Source of the DNA: Rhizobium sp. | GTDB lineage: Bacteria > Pseudomonadota > Gammaproteobacteria > Burkholderiales > Thiobacillaceae | NCBI GenBank assembly: GCA_019459285.1 | Contig: JAIBEL010000035.1 | Coordinates: 1 to 42,749, forward strand | Reading direction: 5' to 3' | DNA length: 42,749 nt | In this document: positions 11,519 to 20,756 of the stretch, piece after piece | Numbering within the stretch: position 1 is the stretch's first letter | How the letters are laid out: every line of letters begins with the position of its first letter | Position numbers and translations under genes: made by a program | Notes under the pieces: generated by a model | What the model was told of the DNA's origin: nothing | What the model saw: the letters and a program-made list of their open reading frames with translations, nothing else | Database searches by the model: none

Positions 11519-11995
11519 GTGAACAAATTTCCTCTCACCGTCGTGGGCGCCGAAAAATTGCGCGTTGAACTGCAACACCTGAAAAGCGTGGAGCGCCCCG
11601 CCGTGATTCAGGCGATTGCCGAGGCGCGTGCGCAGGGCGATCTGTCGGAAAACGCCGAGTATGACGCCGCCAAGGAAAAGCAGGGGTTCATCGAAGGTCG
11701 CATTGCCGATCTAGAAGGCAAGCTGGCCAACGCGCAGATCATCGATCCCACCACGCTGGACGCGGATGGCCGTATCGTGTTCGGCGCGACGGTCGAGCTG
11801 GAAGACGTCGAATCGGGCGAACCCGTCACGTATCAGATCGTCGGCGACGACGAGGCGGACATCAAACAGAGCAAGATTTCGGTCTCGTCTCCCATCGCCC
11901 GCGCGCTGATCGGAAAATATGCAGGCGACAGCGTGGATGTCCAGGCGCCCGCTGGCGTGCGCCAGTACGAAGTGCTGGACGTCCTGTACAAATAG
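11519..11995 (+). CDS. greA: Transcription elongation factor GreA
   Basis: GreA binds the secondary channel of RNA polymerase and stimulates cleavage of backtracked RNA. The 158-residue protein has the N-terminal coiled coil with the conserved tip ([18 protein letters not shown], with the acidic pair that acts at the active site) and the C-terminal FKBP-like domain ([36 protein letters not shown]). The start is GTG at 11519; AAGG lies just upstream. It follows carB closely, and carAB-greA is a recurrent betaproteobacterial arrangement. The DUF4149 gene begins one base after its stop. Confidence 0.95.
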   Translation: MNKFPLTVVGAEKLRVELQHLKSVERPAVIQAIAEARAQGDLSENAEYDAAKEKQGFIEGRIADLEGKLANAQIIDPTTLDADGRIVFGATVELEDVESGEPVTYQIVGDDEADIKQSKISVSSPIARALIGKYAGDSVDVQAPAGVRQYEVLDVLYK

Positions 11996-11996
11996 C

Positions 11997-12455
11997 ATGC
12001 GACGTTTCTGGGATGGCCTTGCCGGCGGATTGCTGGTCCTGTGGATCGGCGGCATGTGGGCGATCGGGTACGTCGCCGCGCCGGTATTGTTCGCCAATCT
12101 GGGCGACAAGCAACTGGCCGGGATGCTGGCCGGCCGACTGTTTGCGGTGATGGCGTGGATTGGTATCGCTGCCGCGGCCTACCTGCTGATCTACCGATTT
12201 GTCCGCGATGGCGCCACGGCGCTGAAAACCTTGTTTTTCTGGGCGCTGGCGCTGATGCTGGCATTGACGCTGGCCGGCCACTTCGGCATCCAGCCCATCA
12301 TGCAGAGCCTGAAGGACCAGGCCATGCCGCATGCCGTGATGCAAAGCGTGTTTGCCGACCGCTTTGCCCGTTGGCACGGGGTATCGAGCATTCTTTATCT
12401 GATTCAGAGTGTGCTGGGGCTGTTGCTGGTCTGGCGCTCGGGGCTGGCGAAATAA
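11997..12455 (+). CDS. DUF4149-type small integral membrane protein
   Basis: This 152-residue hydrophobic protein appears to have four transmembrane helices: GGLLVLWIGGMWAIGYVAAP, MLAGRLFAVMAWIGIAAAAY, LFFWALALMLALTL, and a C-terminal SSILYLIQSVLGLLLVW. The patterns WIGGMWAIGYVAAPVLF and FGIQPIMQSLK, and the later FARWHG, match my memory of the DUF4149/TMEM205-like family. Function is unknown. The ATG at 11997 lies immediately after the greA stop (TAGC-ATG), so it is likely cotranscribed with carAB-greA. Its position between greA and yhbY recurs in related genomes, as I recall. Confidence 0.8.
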   Translation: MRRFWDGLAGGLLVLWIGGMWAIGYVAAPVLFANLGDKQLAGMLAGRLFAVMAWIGIAAAAYLLIYRFVRDGATALKTLFFWALALMLALTLAGHFGIQPIMQSLKDQAMPHAVMQSVFADRFARWHGVSSILYLIQSVLGLLLVWRSGLAK

Positions 12456-12472
12456 GCCTCATCAGACAGGCT

Positions 12473-12769
12473 TCAACCCGGCAGGACGATCACAGGCTTG
12501 CCGGCAGCGCGATAAATCACCAATATCTTGCCGATCTGCTGCACCGGCGCGGCCCCTGTGGTTGTACAGATTTCCTCCAGCCAGGCGCGACGCGTGTCCG
12601 GCTCGTCGCTGGCCGCCTTGATCTTGATCAGTTCGTGCGCATCGAGTCCGCGTTCGATTTCCTTCAATACGGCCGCGGTCAGCCCCTGGTTGCCGATCAT
12701 GACCACCGGCTGGCGGCTGTGGGCCAGACCCTTGAGGAATTGCCGCTGGGCGGGCGTGAGTGGTTTCAT
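12473..12769 (-). CDS. yhbY: YhbY ribosome-assembly RNA-binding protein (CRM domain)
   Basis: This 98-residue protein is a single CRM domain: LTPAQRQFLKGLAHSRQPVV, MIGNQGLTAAVLKEIERGLDAHELIKIK with the GxxG-type RNA-binding loop, and a C-terminal QIGKILVIYR strand. YhbY associates with pre-50S ribosomes in E. coli. The ATG at 12769 is chosen because AGGAAG lies seven bases upstream and because it removes a 19-residue upstream extension that would run into rlmE. It is divergent from rlmE, the same arrangement as in E. coli, with a gap of only 41 bases for both control regions. Confidence 0.93.
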   Translation of the reverse strand: MKPLTPAQRQFLKGLAHSRQPVVMIGNQGLTAAVLKEIERGLDAHELIKIKAASDEPDTRRAWLEEICTTTGAAPVQQIGKILVIYRAAGKPVIVLPG

Positions 12770-12810
12770 TGCATCTTCCTTAAACTGAGCGCGGATTGTA
12801 GCCGATAGAG

Positions 12811-13461
12811 ATGGTGCAGAAAGCAAAGCGAACCAAATCGGGCAGTGCCTGGATGCACGAGCACGTGACGGATCCCTACGTCAAAAAGGCGCAGCAGGAC
12901 GGCTACCGTTCGCGCGCCGCGTATAAATTGCTGGAAATCGACACGCGCGACCATCTGTTGCGCCCTGGCATGACGGTGGTGGATCTGGGTGCCGCACCCG
13001 GCAGCTGGTGTCAGGTGGCCGTGCAGAAGATGAAAAAGCAGGGCAGGGTCCTGGCAATCGATCTGCTGCCGGTGGCGCCCATGCCGGGCGTCGACAGCCT
13101 GGAAGGCGATTTCACCGAGCGGGCGGCGCTGGCCTGGCTGGAAGAAAAGTTGCACACTGGGCGGGTTGATCTTGTTTTGAGCGATATGGCCCCCAATATC
13201 AGCGGAGTGATGCTGCGCGATCAGGCGCGACATTACGAATTGTGCGAGTTGGCGCTTGATTTCGCGGTGAACTGGCTGAAACCAGATGGGGCTTTCCTCG
13301 TCAAAGTGTTTCAGGGGGTCGGATTTGAGGATTTTCGTGCCCGCATGCGACAGGCATTCGAACAGGTGCTGATCCGCAAGCCCGACGCATCGCGCGACCG
13401 CAGTACCGAGGTTTATTTGTTGGGACGCCGCCCTGTTGCACCGCGGGATGGCGAGTCGTGA
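12811..13461 (+). CDS. rlmE: 23S rRNA (uridine-2552-2'-O)-methyltransferase
   Basis: RlmE (RrmJ/FtsJ) methylates U2552 in the A loop of 23S rRNA during late 50S assembly. The 216-residue protein shows the Rossmann SAM motif VVDLGAAPGSWCQVA and the catalytic K-D-K-E set: Lys39 (AAYKLLEI), Asp125 (LSDMAPNISG), Lys165 (LVKVFQG) and Glu200 (STEVYLLGR). The basic N terminus before residue 20 is typical. It heads the rlmE-ftsH-folP-glmM cluster conserved across proteobacteria, although ftsH also has its own promoter 76 bases downstream. Confidence 0.96.
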   Translation: MVQKAKRTKSGSAWMHEHVTDPYVKKAQQDGYRSRAAYKLLEIDTRDHLLRPGMTVVDLGAAPGSWCQVAVQKMKKQGRVLAIDLLPVAPMPGVDSLEGDFTERAALAWLEEKLHTGRVDLVLSDMAPNISGVMLRDQARHYELCELALDFAVNWLKPDGAFLVKVFQGVGFEDFRARMRQAFEQVLIRKPDASRDRSTEVYLLGRRPVAPRDGES

Positions 13462-13468
13462 TGCTGCC

Positions 13469-13498
13469 GTGACAAGCTGGCAGTATAGGGTTTAGAAT
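13469..13498 (+). promoter_or_regulatory. Promoter of ftsH
   Basis: GTGACA (13469-13474) and TAGAAT (13493-13498) are separated by 18 bases, a good sigma-70 match. It starts just after the rlmE stop and sits 38 bases before the ftsH start. I do not see a sigma-32 heat-shock pattern, which is notable because ftsH is heat-inducible in E. coli. Confidence 0.6.
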
Positions 13499-13536
13499 GA
13501 GTCTAAGCGTGCTGGATTCAGCACCAAGGAGTAAAT

Positions 13537-15429
13537 GTGAACAATTTGTCCAAGAACATCGCCATCTGGCTAATCATTGCGGTCATCCTGATGACGGTGT
13601 TCAATCAGTTCGGTGCGCAGCGCACCTCGCAGTCGCAGATGCCGTACTCGCAATTCATCGAGGAGGTGCGTCAGCAACAGATCTCCAAGGTGGTGATTGA
13701 AGGTAACGTGCTGAAAGGCGAGCGTAGCGATGGGCAGCGCTTCACCAGCTATGCGCCGAGCGATCCGTGGATGGTCTCCGACCTGCTGAAAAACGGCGTC
13801 TCGGTCGAGGCCAAGCCGGAAGAGCAGCCCTCTTTCCTGATGAGCCTGTTCATTTCGTGGTTCCCCATGCTGCTGCTGATCGGCGTCTGGATCTTCTTCA
13901 TGCGTCAGATGCAGGGCGGCGGCCGTGGCGGCGCCTTCTCGTTCGGCAAGAGCCGGGCGCGCCTGCTCGATGAAAACGCCAACCCGGTGACCTTTGCCGA
14001 CGTTGCCGGCTGCGACGAGGCGAAGGAAGACGTCGCCGAACTGGTGGATTTCCTGAAAGATCCATCCAAGTTCCAGAAACTGGGTGGACGCATTCCGCGT
14101 GGCGTACTGATGGTAGGCCCTCCTGGTACCGGTAAAACGCTGCTGGCGCGCTCGATCGCCGGCGAGGCCAAAGTGCCGTTCTTCAGCATTTCGGGTTCCG
14201 ACTTCGTCGAGATGTTCGTCGGCGTCGGTGCCGCGCGCGTGCGCGACATGTTCGAGCAGGCGAAGAAGAACTCGCCCTGCATCATCTTCATCGACGAAAT
14301 CGATGCGGTTGGCCGCCAGCGCGGTGCCGGCCTGGGCGGCGGCAACGACGAACGCGAGCAGACGCTCAACCAGTTGCTGGTTGAAATGGACGGCTTCGAG
14401 GCGAGCGTTGGCGTGATCGTGATTGCTGCGACCAACCGTCCCGACGTGCTCGACCCGGCGCTGCTGCGTCCGGGCCGTTTCGACCGCCAAGTCGTCGTCG
14501 GCTTGCCCGACATCCGTGGCCGCGAGCAGATCCTGCTGGTGCATATGCGCAAGGTGCCGGTTGCGCCTGACGTGCGGGCCGATATCCTGGCGCGCGGCAC
14601 CCCTGGCATGTCAGGGGCCGATCTTGCCAACCTGGTCAACGAAGCGGCCCTGTTTGCCGCGCGCCGCAGCAAGCGTCTGGTGGATATGGACGATTTCGAG
14701 CAGGCCAAGGACAAGATATTCATGGGTGCCGAGCGCAAATCCATGGTGATCACGCCTGAGGACAAGAAGAAGACGGCCTACCACGAATCCGGGCATGCCG
14801 TGATCGGCATGACGCTGCCGGGTTGCGATCCGGTGCACAAGGTCACGGTGATCCCGCGTGGTCGCGCACTGGGTGTGACCATGTCCCTGCCTGAACTGGA
14901 CCGTTACAGCCTGTACCAGGATCAGATGCTGGCGCAAATCTGCATGCTGTATGGCGGACGGGTGGCCGAAGAAATCTTCGTCGGCAGCATTTCGACCGGC
15001 GCATCGAACGACTTCGAGCGGGCAACCAGCATCGCCCGCGACATGGTGACGCGCTACGGCATGTCGGATGCGCTGGGTCCGATGGTGTACGGTGAAAACG
15101 AGGGCGAAGTATTCCTCGGGCGCTCGGTGACCACGCACAAGAACATGAGCGAGGCCACCATGCAGAAGGTCGATACCGAAATCCGCCGCATTCTGGATGA
15201 GCAATATGCCCGGGCGACGAAAATCCTGACCGAAGGGCGTGACAAGGTCGAGGCGATGACAGCCGCCCTGATGGAATGGGAAACGATCGATGCCGAGCAG
15301 ATCGGTGACATCATGGCCGGCCGGCCGGTGCGTCCGCCCAAGCCGTCGGCCACGCCTCAACCGCCGGCGAACGGGGGCGACAAACCCAGTGCGCCCGCTC
15401 CGACCGCCCAACCGGCCCAGGAAACCTGA
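13537..15429 (+). CDS. ftsH: ATP-dependent zinc metalloprotease FtsH
   Basis: FtsH is a membrane-anchored AAA+ protease that degrades misfolded membrane proteins and regulators such as LpxC and sigma-32. The 630-residue protein has TM1 (about 8-24), a small periplasmic domain, TM2 (about 103-123), Walker A GPPGTGKT at 194-201, Walker B FIDEID ending at 256, the second region of homology ([20 protein letters not shown]) and the zinc-protease motif HESGH at 416-420. The last 35 residues form a Pro/Ala-rich tail. Translation starts at GTG 13537 with AAGGAG ideally placed (13526-13531). A strong terminator follows the gene, immediately before folP. Confidence 0.97.
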   Translation: MNNLSKNIAIWLIIAVILMTVFNQFGAQRTSQSQMPYSQFIEEVRQQQISKVVIEGNVLKGERSDGQRFTSYAPSDPWMVSDLLKNGVSVEAKPEEQPSFLMSLFISWFPMLLLIGVWIFFMRQMQGGGRGGAFSFGKSRARLLDENANPVTFADVAGCDEAKEDVAELVDFLKDPSKFQKLGGRIPRGVLMVGPPGTGKTLLARSIAGEAKVPFFSISGSDFVEMFVGVGAARVRDMFEQAKKNSPCIIFIDEIDAVGRQRGAGLGGGNDEREQTLNQLLVEMDGFEASVGVIVIAATNRPDVLDPALLRPGRFDRQVVVGLPDIRGREQILLVHMRKVPVAPDVRADILARGTPGMSGADLANLVNEAALFAARRSKRLVDMDDFEQAKDKIFMGAERKSMVITPEDKKKTAYHESGHAVIGMTLPGCDPVHKVTVIPRGRALGVTMSLPELDRYSLYQDQMLAQICMLYGGRVAEEIFVGSISTGASNDFERATSIARDMVTRYGMSDALGPMVYGENEGEVFLGRSVTTHKNMSEATMQKVDTEIRRILDEQYARATKILTEGRDKVEAMTAALMEWETIDAEQIGDIMAGRPVRPPKPSATPQPPANGGDKPSAPAPTAQPAQET

Positions 15430-15457
15430 GCGGGGTGATAGCGTTACCCACTACAAT

Positions 15458-15481
15458 AGAGGGGCTTTGGCCCCTCTTTTT
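15458..15481 (+). terminator. Strong intrinsic terminator between ftsH and folP
   Basis: AGAGGGGC (15458-15465), loop TTTG, GCCCCTCT (15470-15477), with a T run through 15481. The hairpin is perfect, with a five-base T tract (15477-15481). It ends on the base before the folP ATG (15482), so it also occupies the place of the folP ribosome-binding site. TACAAT at 15452-15457 may be a -10 box for folP, though no -35 is clear. Confidence 0.85.
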
Positions 15482-16321
15482 ATGTCTGTTCTCCACGCCG
15501 GTTCGCATCGCCTTCCGTTCTCGCACCCTCGCATCATGGGGGTCGTCAATGTCACGCCCGATTCATTCTCGGACGGCGGGCAGTTGCACGATACGCAGGC
15601 AGCGATTACCCATGCGCTCAAGCTGAGCGAACAGGGCGCCGATATCCTTGACGTCGGTGGGGAGTCGACCCGCCCTGGCGCGACAGCGGTACCAATCGAC
15701 GAGGAAATCCGGCGTGTGGTGCCGGTGATCGAGGTGCTTGCGCGTGAAGGCTGCCTGGTATCGGTGGATACCCGGCAGCCTGAGGTGATGCGTGCAGCGC
15801 TCGCCGCAGGTGCGGCGATGGTCAATGATATCGCCGCCTTGCGGGCGCCTGGTGCGATGGAAGCCGTGGCTGCATCGGGGGCTGCCGTGTGCCTCATGCA
15901 CATGCAGGGCGATCCTCAAAGCATGCAGCAGTCGCCCCGTTATGCCGACGTGGTGGATGAGGTGAAACAGTTTTTGCGGGCCAGAGTACAGGTCTGCGAG
16001 GCCGCGGGGATCGTACGCGAGCGGCTGGTGATCGATCCGGGATTCGGCTTCGGCAAAACGCTGCAACACAACCTGGCGCTGCTGAAGCATCTGGCAGAAT
16101 TGGCTGAGCTGGATTTGCCGATACTGGCCGGGCTGTCCCGCAAGTCGATGCTGGGCACCCTGACAGGGCGTGTCGTGGATGAACGGGAATTCGCCGGCGT
16201 GGCGGCGCACCTGATGGCGGTGGCGCACGGTGCTCGCTTGGTCCGGGTACACAATGTAGTGGCCATGCGCGATGCATTGGCCATCTGGAATGCAGTGGAG
16301 GAATACAGGGATGGGACGTAA
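15482..16321 (+). CDS. folP: Dihydropteroate synthase
   Basis: FolP joins p-aminobenzoate to dihydropterin pyrophosphate in folate synthesis and is the sulfonamide target. The 279-residue protein is a TIM barrel with [16 protein letters not shown] (pterin and pyrophosphate site), [13 protein letters not shown] (family signature 2), [34 protein letters not shown] and [12 protein letters not shown]. The start at 15482 gives an N terminus the same length as the E. coli enzyme, but there is no Shine-Dalgarno: the bases before it are the terminator T run. It overlaps glmM by 11 bases. Confidence 0.95.
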   Translation: MSVLHAGSHRLPFSHPRIMGVVNVTPDSFSDGGQLHDTQAAITHALKLSEQGADILDVGGESTRPGATAVPIDEEIRRVVPVIEVLAREGCLVSVDTRQPEVMRAALAAGAAMVNDIAALRAPGAMEAVAASGAAVCLMHMQGDPQSMQQSPRYADVVDEVKQFLRARVQVCEAAGIVRERLVIDPGFGFGKTLQHNLALLKHLAELAELDLPILAGLSRKSMLGTLTGRVVDEREFAGVAAHLMAVAHGARLVRVHNVVAMRDALAIWNAVEEYRDGT

Positions 16322-17675
16322 ATATTTCGGTACCGACGGCGTGCGGGGCAAAGTGGGCGAATCGCCCATCACGCCCGAGTTTGTGATGCGCCTGGGCTAC
16401 GCCGCCGGACAGGTCCTGGTGGCTGACCGTGGCAGCCTGCCGCCGAACGAGCATCCGACCGTGCTGATCGGCAAGGACACCCGCATTTCAGGCTACATGC
16501 TGGAAGCCGCATTGGAAGCCGGCTTCACTGCTGCCGGGGTGAATGTGCTGATGACCGGGCCGATGCCGACACCGGCGGTAGCCTATCTGACCCGGGCACT
16601 GCGTCTGCAGGCTGGCGTGGTGATCTCGGCGTCGCACAACCCATTCGAGGACAACGGCATCAAGTTCTTTTCTGCCAGCGGGCAAAAACTGCCGGATAGC
16701 GTGGAAGAGGCGATCGAAGCGCGGCTGGACAGCCCGATCGTGACCGTCGAAGCGCGCCAGCTGGGACGTGCCCGCCGCATCGAGGACGCTGCAGCACGCT
16801 ACATCGAGTTCTGCAAGAGTACCTTCCCCAACAGCCTCGATTTGCGCGGGATGCGTATCGTGGTGGACTGTGCCAATGGTGCGACCTATCACATTGCGCC
16901 CCATGTTCTGCACGAGCTGGGTGCAGAGGTGATCGCCATCGGCAACGAGCCGAATGGCTTCAATATCAACGACGAATGTGGCGCCACGCATACCAAGGCA
17001 CTGTCCGACTCAGTGCGCGCGCATCGCGCCGATCTGGGCATTGCGCTGGATGGCGATGGCGACCGGCTGATGATGGCGGACGCTCAGGGACGCGTGTACG
17101 ACGGCGACCAACTGGTTTACGTCATCGCCCGCCATCGCATCCAGACGGGCTACATGAAGGGGGGGGTAGTCGGTACGCTGATGACCAATCTCGGCACCGA
17201 GCATGCGCTGGCGCGCATCCAGATTCCATTCGAACGGGCCAAGGTGGGCGACCGCTATGTGCTCGAGCGACTGCATGCCAATGGCTGGACGCTGGGCGGA
17301 GAAACTTCCGGCCACATTCTTTGCCTGGACAAGCACACCACCGGCGACGGGATAGTTTCGGCCCTGCAGGTGCTGCGCGCACTGCGCGAAACAGGTGAAA
17401 CGCTGGATGCCTTCACCGCGGATCTGGAAACCTATCCTCAGGTGATGATCAATGTACCGGTGGCCAAGGGATTCAAGCTGGATGCGGCGCCTGCTGTCAG
17501 TGCATCGGTTGCCGAGGCGGAGGCCGCATTGAATGGCAGTGGCCGGATTGTCCTGCGCGCATCCGGGACCGAGCCGCTGATTCGTGTGATGGTGGAAGGG
17601 CGCGACGCCGATCTGGTTCGACACACGGCTGAAACAATTGCCACGGCCGTCAAGGCTGCAGCCACGAGTGGGTGA
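16311..17675 (+). CDS. glmM: Phosphoglucosamine mutase
   Basis: GlmM interconverts glucosamine-6- and 1-phosphate on the way to UDP-GlcNAc for peptidoglycan and LPS. The 454-residue length is standard. Motifs are [14 protein letters not shown] at the N terminus, the phosphoserine loop [18 protein letters not shown] (active Ser108), the metal loop [13 protein letters not shown], the sugar-binding [12 protein letters not shown], and the phosphate-binding [12 protein letters not shown] near the C terminus. The ATG at 16311 lies inside the end of folP with GGAGG upstream, so it is probably coupled to folP. A run of eight G at 17159-17166 lies within the coding region and is in frame. Confidence 0.97.
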   Translation: MGRKYFGTDGVRGKVGESPITPEFVMRLGYAAGQVLVADRGSLPPNEHPTVLIGKDTRISGYMLEAALEAGFTAAGVNVLMTGPMPTPAVAYLTRALRLQAGVVISASHNPFEDNGIKFFSASGQKLPDSVEEAIEARLDSPIVTVEARQLGRARRIEDAAARYIEFCKSTFPNSLDLRGMRIVVDCANGATYHIAPHVLHELGAEVIAIGNEPNGFNINDECGATHTKALSDSVRAHRADLGIALDGDGDRLMMADAQGRVYDGDQLVYVIARHRIQTGYMKGGVVGTLMTNLGTEHALARIQIPFERAKVGDRYVLERLHANGWTLGGETSGHILCLDKHTTGDGIVSALQVLRALRETGETLDAFTADLETYPQVMINVPVAKGFKLDAAPAVSASVAEAEAALNGSGRIVLRASGTEPLIRVMVEGRDADLVRHTAETIATAVKAAATSG

Positions 17676-17684
17676 TTTCCCGTC

Positions 17685-17703
17685 CTGAAATATATCTGTA
17701 ATA
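17685..17703 (+). promoter_or_regulatory. Pho box (PhoB operator) upstream of pstS
   Basis: CTGAAATATATCTGTAATA matches 17 of 19 positions of the E. coli Pho box consensus, with two CTGTMAYA-like halves. It lies 9 bases before a TAGTAT -10 element (17713-17718), close to the usual PhoB-activated promoter spacing. No -35 hexamer is needed in that arrangement. Confidence 0.8.
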
Positions 17704-17712
17704 TTCGCCCGT

Positions 17713-17730
17713 TAGTATGGCGACGTCGCC
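17713..17730 (+). promoter_or_regulatory. pstS -10 element and perfect palindrome at the start of transcription
   Basis: TAGTAT (17713-17718) is followed at once by GGCGACGTCGCC (17719-17730), a perfect 12-base palindrome that should span the transcription start. It could be an operator or a short RNA hairpin. Confidence 0.5.
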
Positions 17731-17768
17731 CCATGCGGCAACGTCAACTACTACCGGAGATATTACAC

Positions 17769-18785
17769 ATGCGTACATTCAATAAACTGGCTCAAGGGAC
17801 GCTGGCTGCGGCCATGGGTCTGGCTTTCAGTGTGGGTGCCCTGGCTGCCGACATTACCGGCGCAGGCGCAACCTTCCCCTATGCTGTTTACACGAAGTGG
17901 GCTGAGGCATACAAGACCGCTACGGGCAACCAGGTCAACTACCAAGGGATCGGTTCGTCGGGCGGCGTCAAGCAGATCAAGGCCAAAACCGTTGATTTTG
18001 CCGGTAGCGACGCGCCGGTTCCGGTAGCCGATCTGGAGGCGAGCCATCTGGTCCAGGTTCCCACCGTGATGGGTGGCGTGACCATCGTCATGAATGTCCC
18101 CGGCTTTGAATCCGGCAAGCTGAAGCTGGATGGCATGACCGCAGCCGACATTTTCCGTGGCGCGATCACCAAGTGGAACGACCCCGCCATCGCCAAGCTG
18201 AATCCTGGCGTCAAGCTGCCGGATATGGCCATTACCGTGGCACACCGTTCGGACGGTTCCGGCACGACCTATGCGTTCTCCAACTACCTGGCCAAGCAAT
18301 CGATGGCATTCAAGCGTGATGTCGGTGCCGGCAACACGGTGAACTGGCCTGCCAACGGCGTGGGCGGCAAGGGCAACCCGGGCGTCGCAGCCAACGTGCA
18401 GAAGATCAAGGGTGCTATCGGCTACGTCGACATCGCCGACGCAATGAAGAACAACATGAACTTCGTGGCGCTGAAGAACCGTGCTGGCAATTTCATTGTG
18501 CCGAATCAGCAGTCGGTTGCCGATGCCGCTGCAGGTGCTGACTTCCACGTCAAGGGCATGGCCCCCGACCTGCTGGATCAGTCCGCCAAGAATGCATGGC
18601 CCATCACGACGGCCACCTTCATGCTGGCCTATGAAAAGGGCGATGCCGCGAAGCAAAAAGGCGTGGTTGACTTCTACACCTGGTCGCTGAACAACGGCCA
18701 GAAAATGGCGGCTGAGCTTGGCTTCGTGCCCCTGCCGCCCAATGTTGTGAAGATGGTTGAAGCGGAAATGAAAAACATCAAGTAA
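17769..18785 (+). CDS. pstS: Phosphate ABC transporter, phosphate-binding protein PstS
   Basis: PstS binds inorganic phosphate in the periplasm with high affinity. The 338-residue precursor has a signal peptide of about 26 residues ending GALA, and the mature protein starts ADITGAGATFPYAVYTKWAE. The phosphate-site motifs are GIGSSGGVKQI, DFAGSDAPV and HRSDGSGTTYAFSNYL, all matching PstS. The ATG at 17769 has GGAG nine bases upstream. It is the first gene of pstSCAB, directly under the Pho box, so induction by phosphate starvation via PhoB is very likely. A hairpin separates it from pstC. Confidence 0.97.
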   Translation: MRTFNKLAQGTLAAAMGLAFSVGALAADITGAGATFPYAVYTKWAEAYKTATGNQVNYQGIGSSGGVKQIKAKTVDFAGSDAPVPVADLEASHLVQVPTVMGGVTIVMNVPGFESGKLKLDGMTAADIFRGAITKWNDPAIAKLNPGVKLPDMAITVAHRSDGSGTTYAFSNYLAKQSMAFKRDVGAGNTVNWPANGVGGKGNPGVAANVQKIKGAIGYVDIADAMKNNMNFVALKNRAGNFIVPNQQSVADAAAGADFHVKGMAPDLLDQSAKNAWPITTATFMLAYEKGDAAKQKGVVDFYTWSLNNGQKMAAELGFVPLPPNVVKMVEAEMKNIK

Positions 18786-18815
18786 TGCATTAGGTTTGAC
18801 CTGACTTTGATGTTG

Positions 18816-18840
18816 GCCGGGGGTCGTCTACCCCGGCTTT
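18816..18840 (+). terminator. Hairpin between pstS and pstC, partial terminator
   Basis: GCCGGGG (18816-18822), 8-base loop, CCCCGGC (18831-18837), then TTTCT. A second weaker stem, GAAAGCGGC with GCTGTTTTC, lies at about 18845-18873. Such stems after a binding-protein gene usually reduce read-through or protect the upstream mRNA, giving more PstS than membrane subunits. Confidence 0.55.
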
Positions 18841-18907
18841 CTACGAAAGCGGCTGCTTCAGGCGGCTGTTTTCGCAGACAAAAAATCGAATCAATAGGCA
18901 CCCCACA

Positions 18908-19885
18908 GTGAGTGAGCCCAGCGCAACCGCCGGAATCGATCTGCACGCCAAGCAGGTCCGGAAATTTCGGCTGCAGGACAGGTTTTTCCATCATTCCACG
19001 CAGATTTTCGCCTTTGTCGTGCTGGCGGCGCTGGTGGGTATTCTGGTATCGCTCTCGATCGAAGCCTGGCCCAGCCTCAAGGCGTTCGGCCCGTCCTTTC
19101 TGTGGACCAACATCTGGAGCGTGCCGGACGACAAATTCGGCGCGCTGGCTGCAATCTATGGCACGGTGACGACGTCCGTTCTGGCCTTGCTGATAGCGGT
19201 GCCGGTCAGTTTCGGGATCGCTCTGTTCCTGACCGAAACCTGCCCGCTCTGGCTGCGCCGACCCTTGGGTACGGCGATTGAGTTGCTGGCCGGGATCCCC
19301 TCCATCGTATATGGCATCTGGGGATTGTTCGTGTTTGCGCCGTTGTTTGCCGATCACATCCAACCGCCTTTGCAGGCGTTGCTGGGCGACGTTCCGATCA
19401 TCGGCGGCTGGTTCTCCGGCCCGCCCATAGGGGTCGGCATCCTCACAGCCAGCATCGTGCTGGCCTTGATGGTCATCCCCTTTATTGCGTCGGTGATGCG
19501 GGATGTGTTCGAGACCGTGCCGCATGTACTGAAGGAATCCGCCTATGGCATCGGCTGCACCAACTGGGAAGTGGTGCGCAACGTCGTACTGCCTTATACC
19601 CGTGTGGGCGTCATTGGCGGCATCATGCTGGGACTGGGCCGCGCGCTGGGCGAAACGATGGCGGTCACCTTCGTGATCGGCAATGCCAACCGTATCAATG
19701 GTAGCCTGTTTGCGCCCGGTACCTCGATCGCGTCGACACTGGCGAATGAGTTCGGCGAAGCCACACCTGGCTTGCATATCGCCTCTCTATTCGCGCTGGG
19801 TCTGGTGCTGTTTATCATCACCTTTATCGTGCTGGCCATTTCGCGCTGGCTGATCAGCCGCAGCATGGGCTCCGAAGGTCTGTAA
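18908..19885 (+). CDS. pstC: Phosphate ABC transporter permease PstC
   Basis: PstC is one of two inner-membrane channel subunits of the Pst phosphate importer. The 325-residue protein has a roughly 35-residue cytoplasmic N terminus, TM1 ([18 protein letters not shown]), and a binding-protein-dependent transport domain with five further helices. The EAA loop [20 protein letters not shown], which contacts the ATPase, is clear, as is [18 protein letters not shown]. The start is GTG at 18908 with AGG about 9 bases upstream, a weak site. It lies 122 bases after pstS and 7 bases before pstA. Confidence 0.95.
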   Translation: MSEPSATAGIDLHAKQVRKFRLQDRFFHHSTQIFAFVVLAALVGILVSLSIEAWPSLKAFGPSFLWTNIWSVPDDKFGALAAIYGTVTTSVLALLIAVPVSFGIALFLTETCPLWLRRPLGTAIELLAGIPSIVYGIWGLFVFAPLFADHIQPPLQALLGDVPIIGGWFSGPPIGVGILTASIVLALMVIPFIASVMRDVFETVPHVLKESAYGIGCTNWEVVRNVVLPYTRVGVIGGIMLGLGRALGETMAVTFVIGNANRINGSLFAPGTSIASTLANEFGEATPGLHIASLFALGLVLFIITFIVLAISRWLISRSMGSEGL

Positions 19886-19892
19886 GGCGCGC

Positions 19893-20738
19893 ATGATGAA
19901 ACTGTATACCCGTCGCATCTGGATCAACCGCATCGGCATCACGCTGTCCATGGCTGCGATGAGCCTGGGGCTGATCGCGCTGCTGTGGATTTTGTGGACG
20001 CTGTTTTCAAAAGGCTTTGCCGCCTTGAACTGGGACATGTTTACCCAGGACACGCCGGCACCTGGCTCCGAAGGCGGTGGCTTGCGTAACGCCATCGTGG
20101 GTAGCGGTCTGATCCTGCTTTTTTCCATGCTGATCTCGACCCCGATCGGCATTCTGGCCGGGATTTATCTGGCTGAATTCGGGCGTGTCTCAAAGTTTGC
20201 GTCGTTTACCCGTTTCATGACCGACATCATGCTGTCGGCGCCGTCTATCGTCATCGGTCTGTTCGTGTATGCGCTGTTTGTAACGACCACCGGCGGTTTC
20301 TCCGGCTGGGCAGGGTCGCTGTCACTGGCGTTGATTGCGATTCCTGTGGTGGTGCGAACGACCGAGAACATGCTGAAACTGGTGCCGACCAGTTTGCGTG
20401 AGGCGGCCTTTGCCGTGGGTGCGCCGCGCTGGCAGGTGTCGCTCAAGGTGACCCTGCGCGCGGTCAAATCTGGCGTGGTGACCGGTGTTCTGCTGGCCAT
20501 GGCGCGGATTACCGGCGAGACCGCGCCGCTGCTGTTTACCGCACTCAACAACCAGTTTTTCAGCACCAATATGGACAAACCCATGGGCAACCTGCCTGTG
20601 GTGATTTACCAGTTTGCCTTGAGCCCGTACGACAACTGGGTCAACCTGGCCTGGGGTGGTGCGTTGTTGATCGCTTTTCTGGTGCTGGCGGTCAACATCG
20701 GCGTGCGTGTGGTTTTCCGCAATAAAGACAAACGTTAA
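19893..20738 (+). CDS. pstA: Phosphate ABC transporter permease PstA
   Basis: PstA pairs with PstC to form the phosphate channel. The 281-residue product has about six transmembrane helices, the conserved ISTPIGILAGIYLAEFGR segment, SAPSIVIGLFVYALFV, the EAA loop REAAFAVGAPRWQVSLKVTLP-like region, and ARITGETAPLLFTAL, which is typical of PstA. Two adjacent ATG codons (19893 and 19896) could start it. The PstC and PstA domains are related but distinct here, so this is not a duplication. Confidence 0.95.
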   Translation: MMKLYTRRIWINRIGITLSMAAMSLGLIALLWILWTLFSKGFAALNWDMFTQDTPAPGSEGGGLRNAIVGSGLILLFSMLISTPIGILAGIYLAEFGRVSKFASFTRFMTDIMLSAPSIVIGLFVYALFVTTTGGFSGWAGSLSLALIAIPVVVRTTENMLKLVPTSLREAAFAVGAPRWQVSLKVTLRAVKSGVVTGVLLAMARITGETAPLLFTALNNQFFSTNMDKPMGNLPVVIYQFALSPYDNWVNLAWGGALLIAFLVLAVNIGVRVVFRNKDKR

Positions 20739-20756
20739 TTTCCCCGGAGCTTTCTG

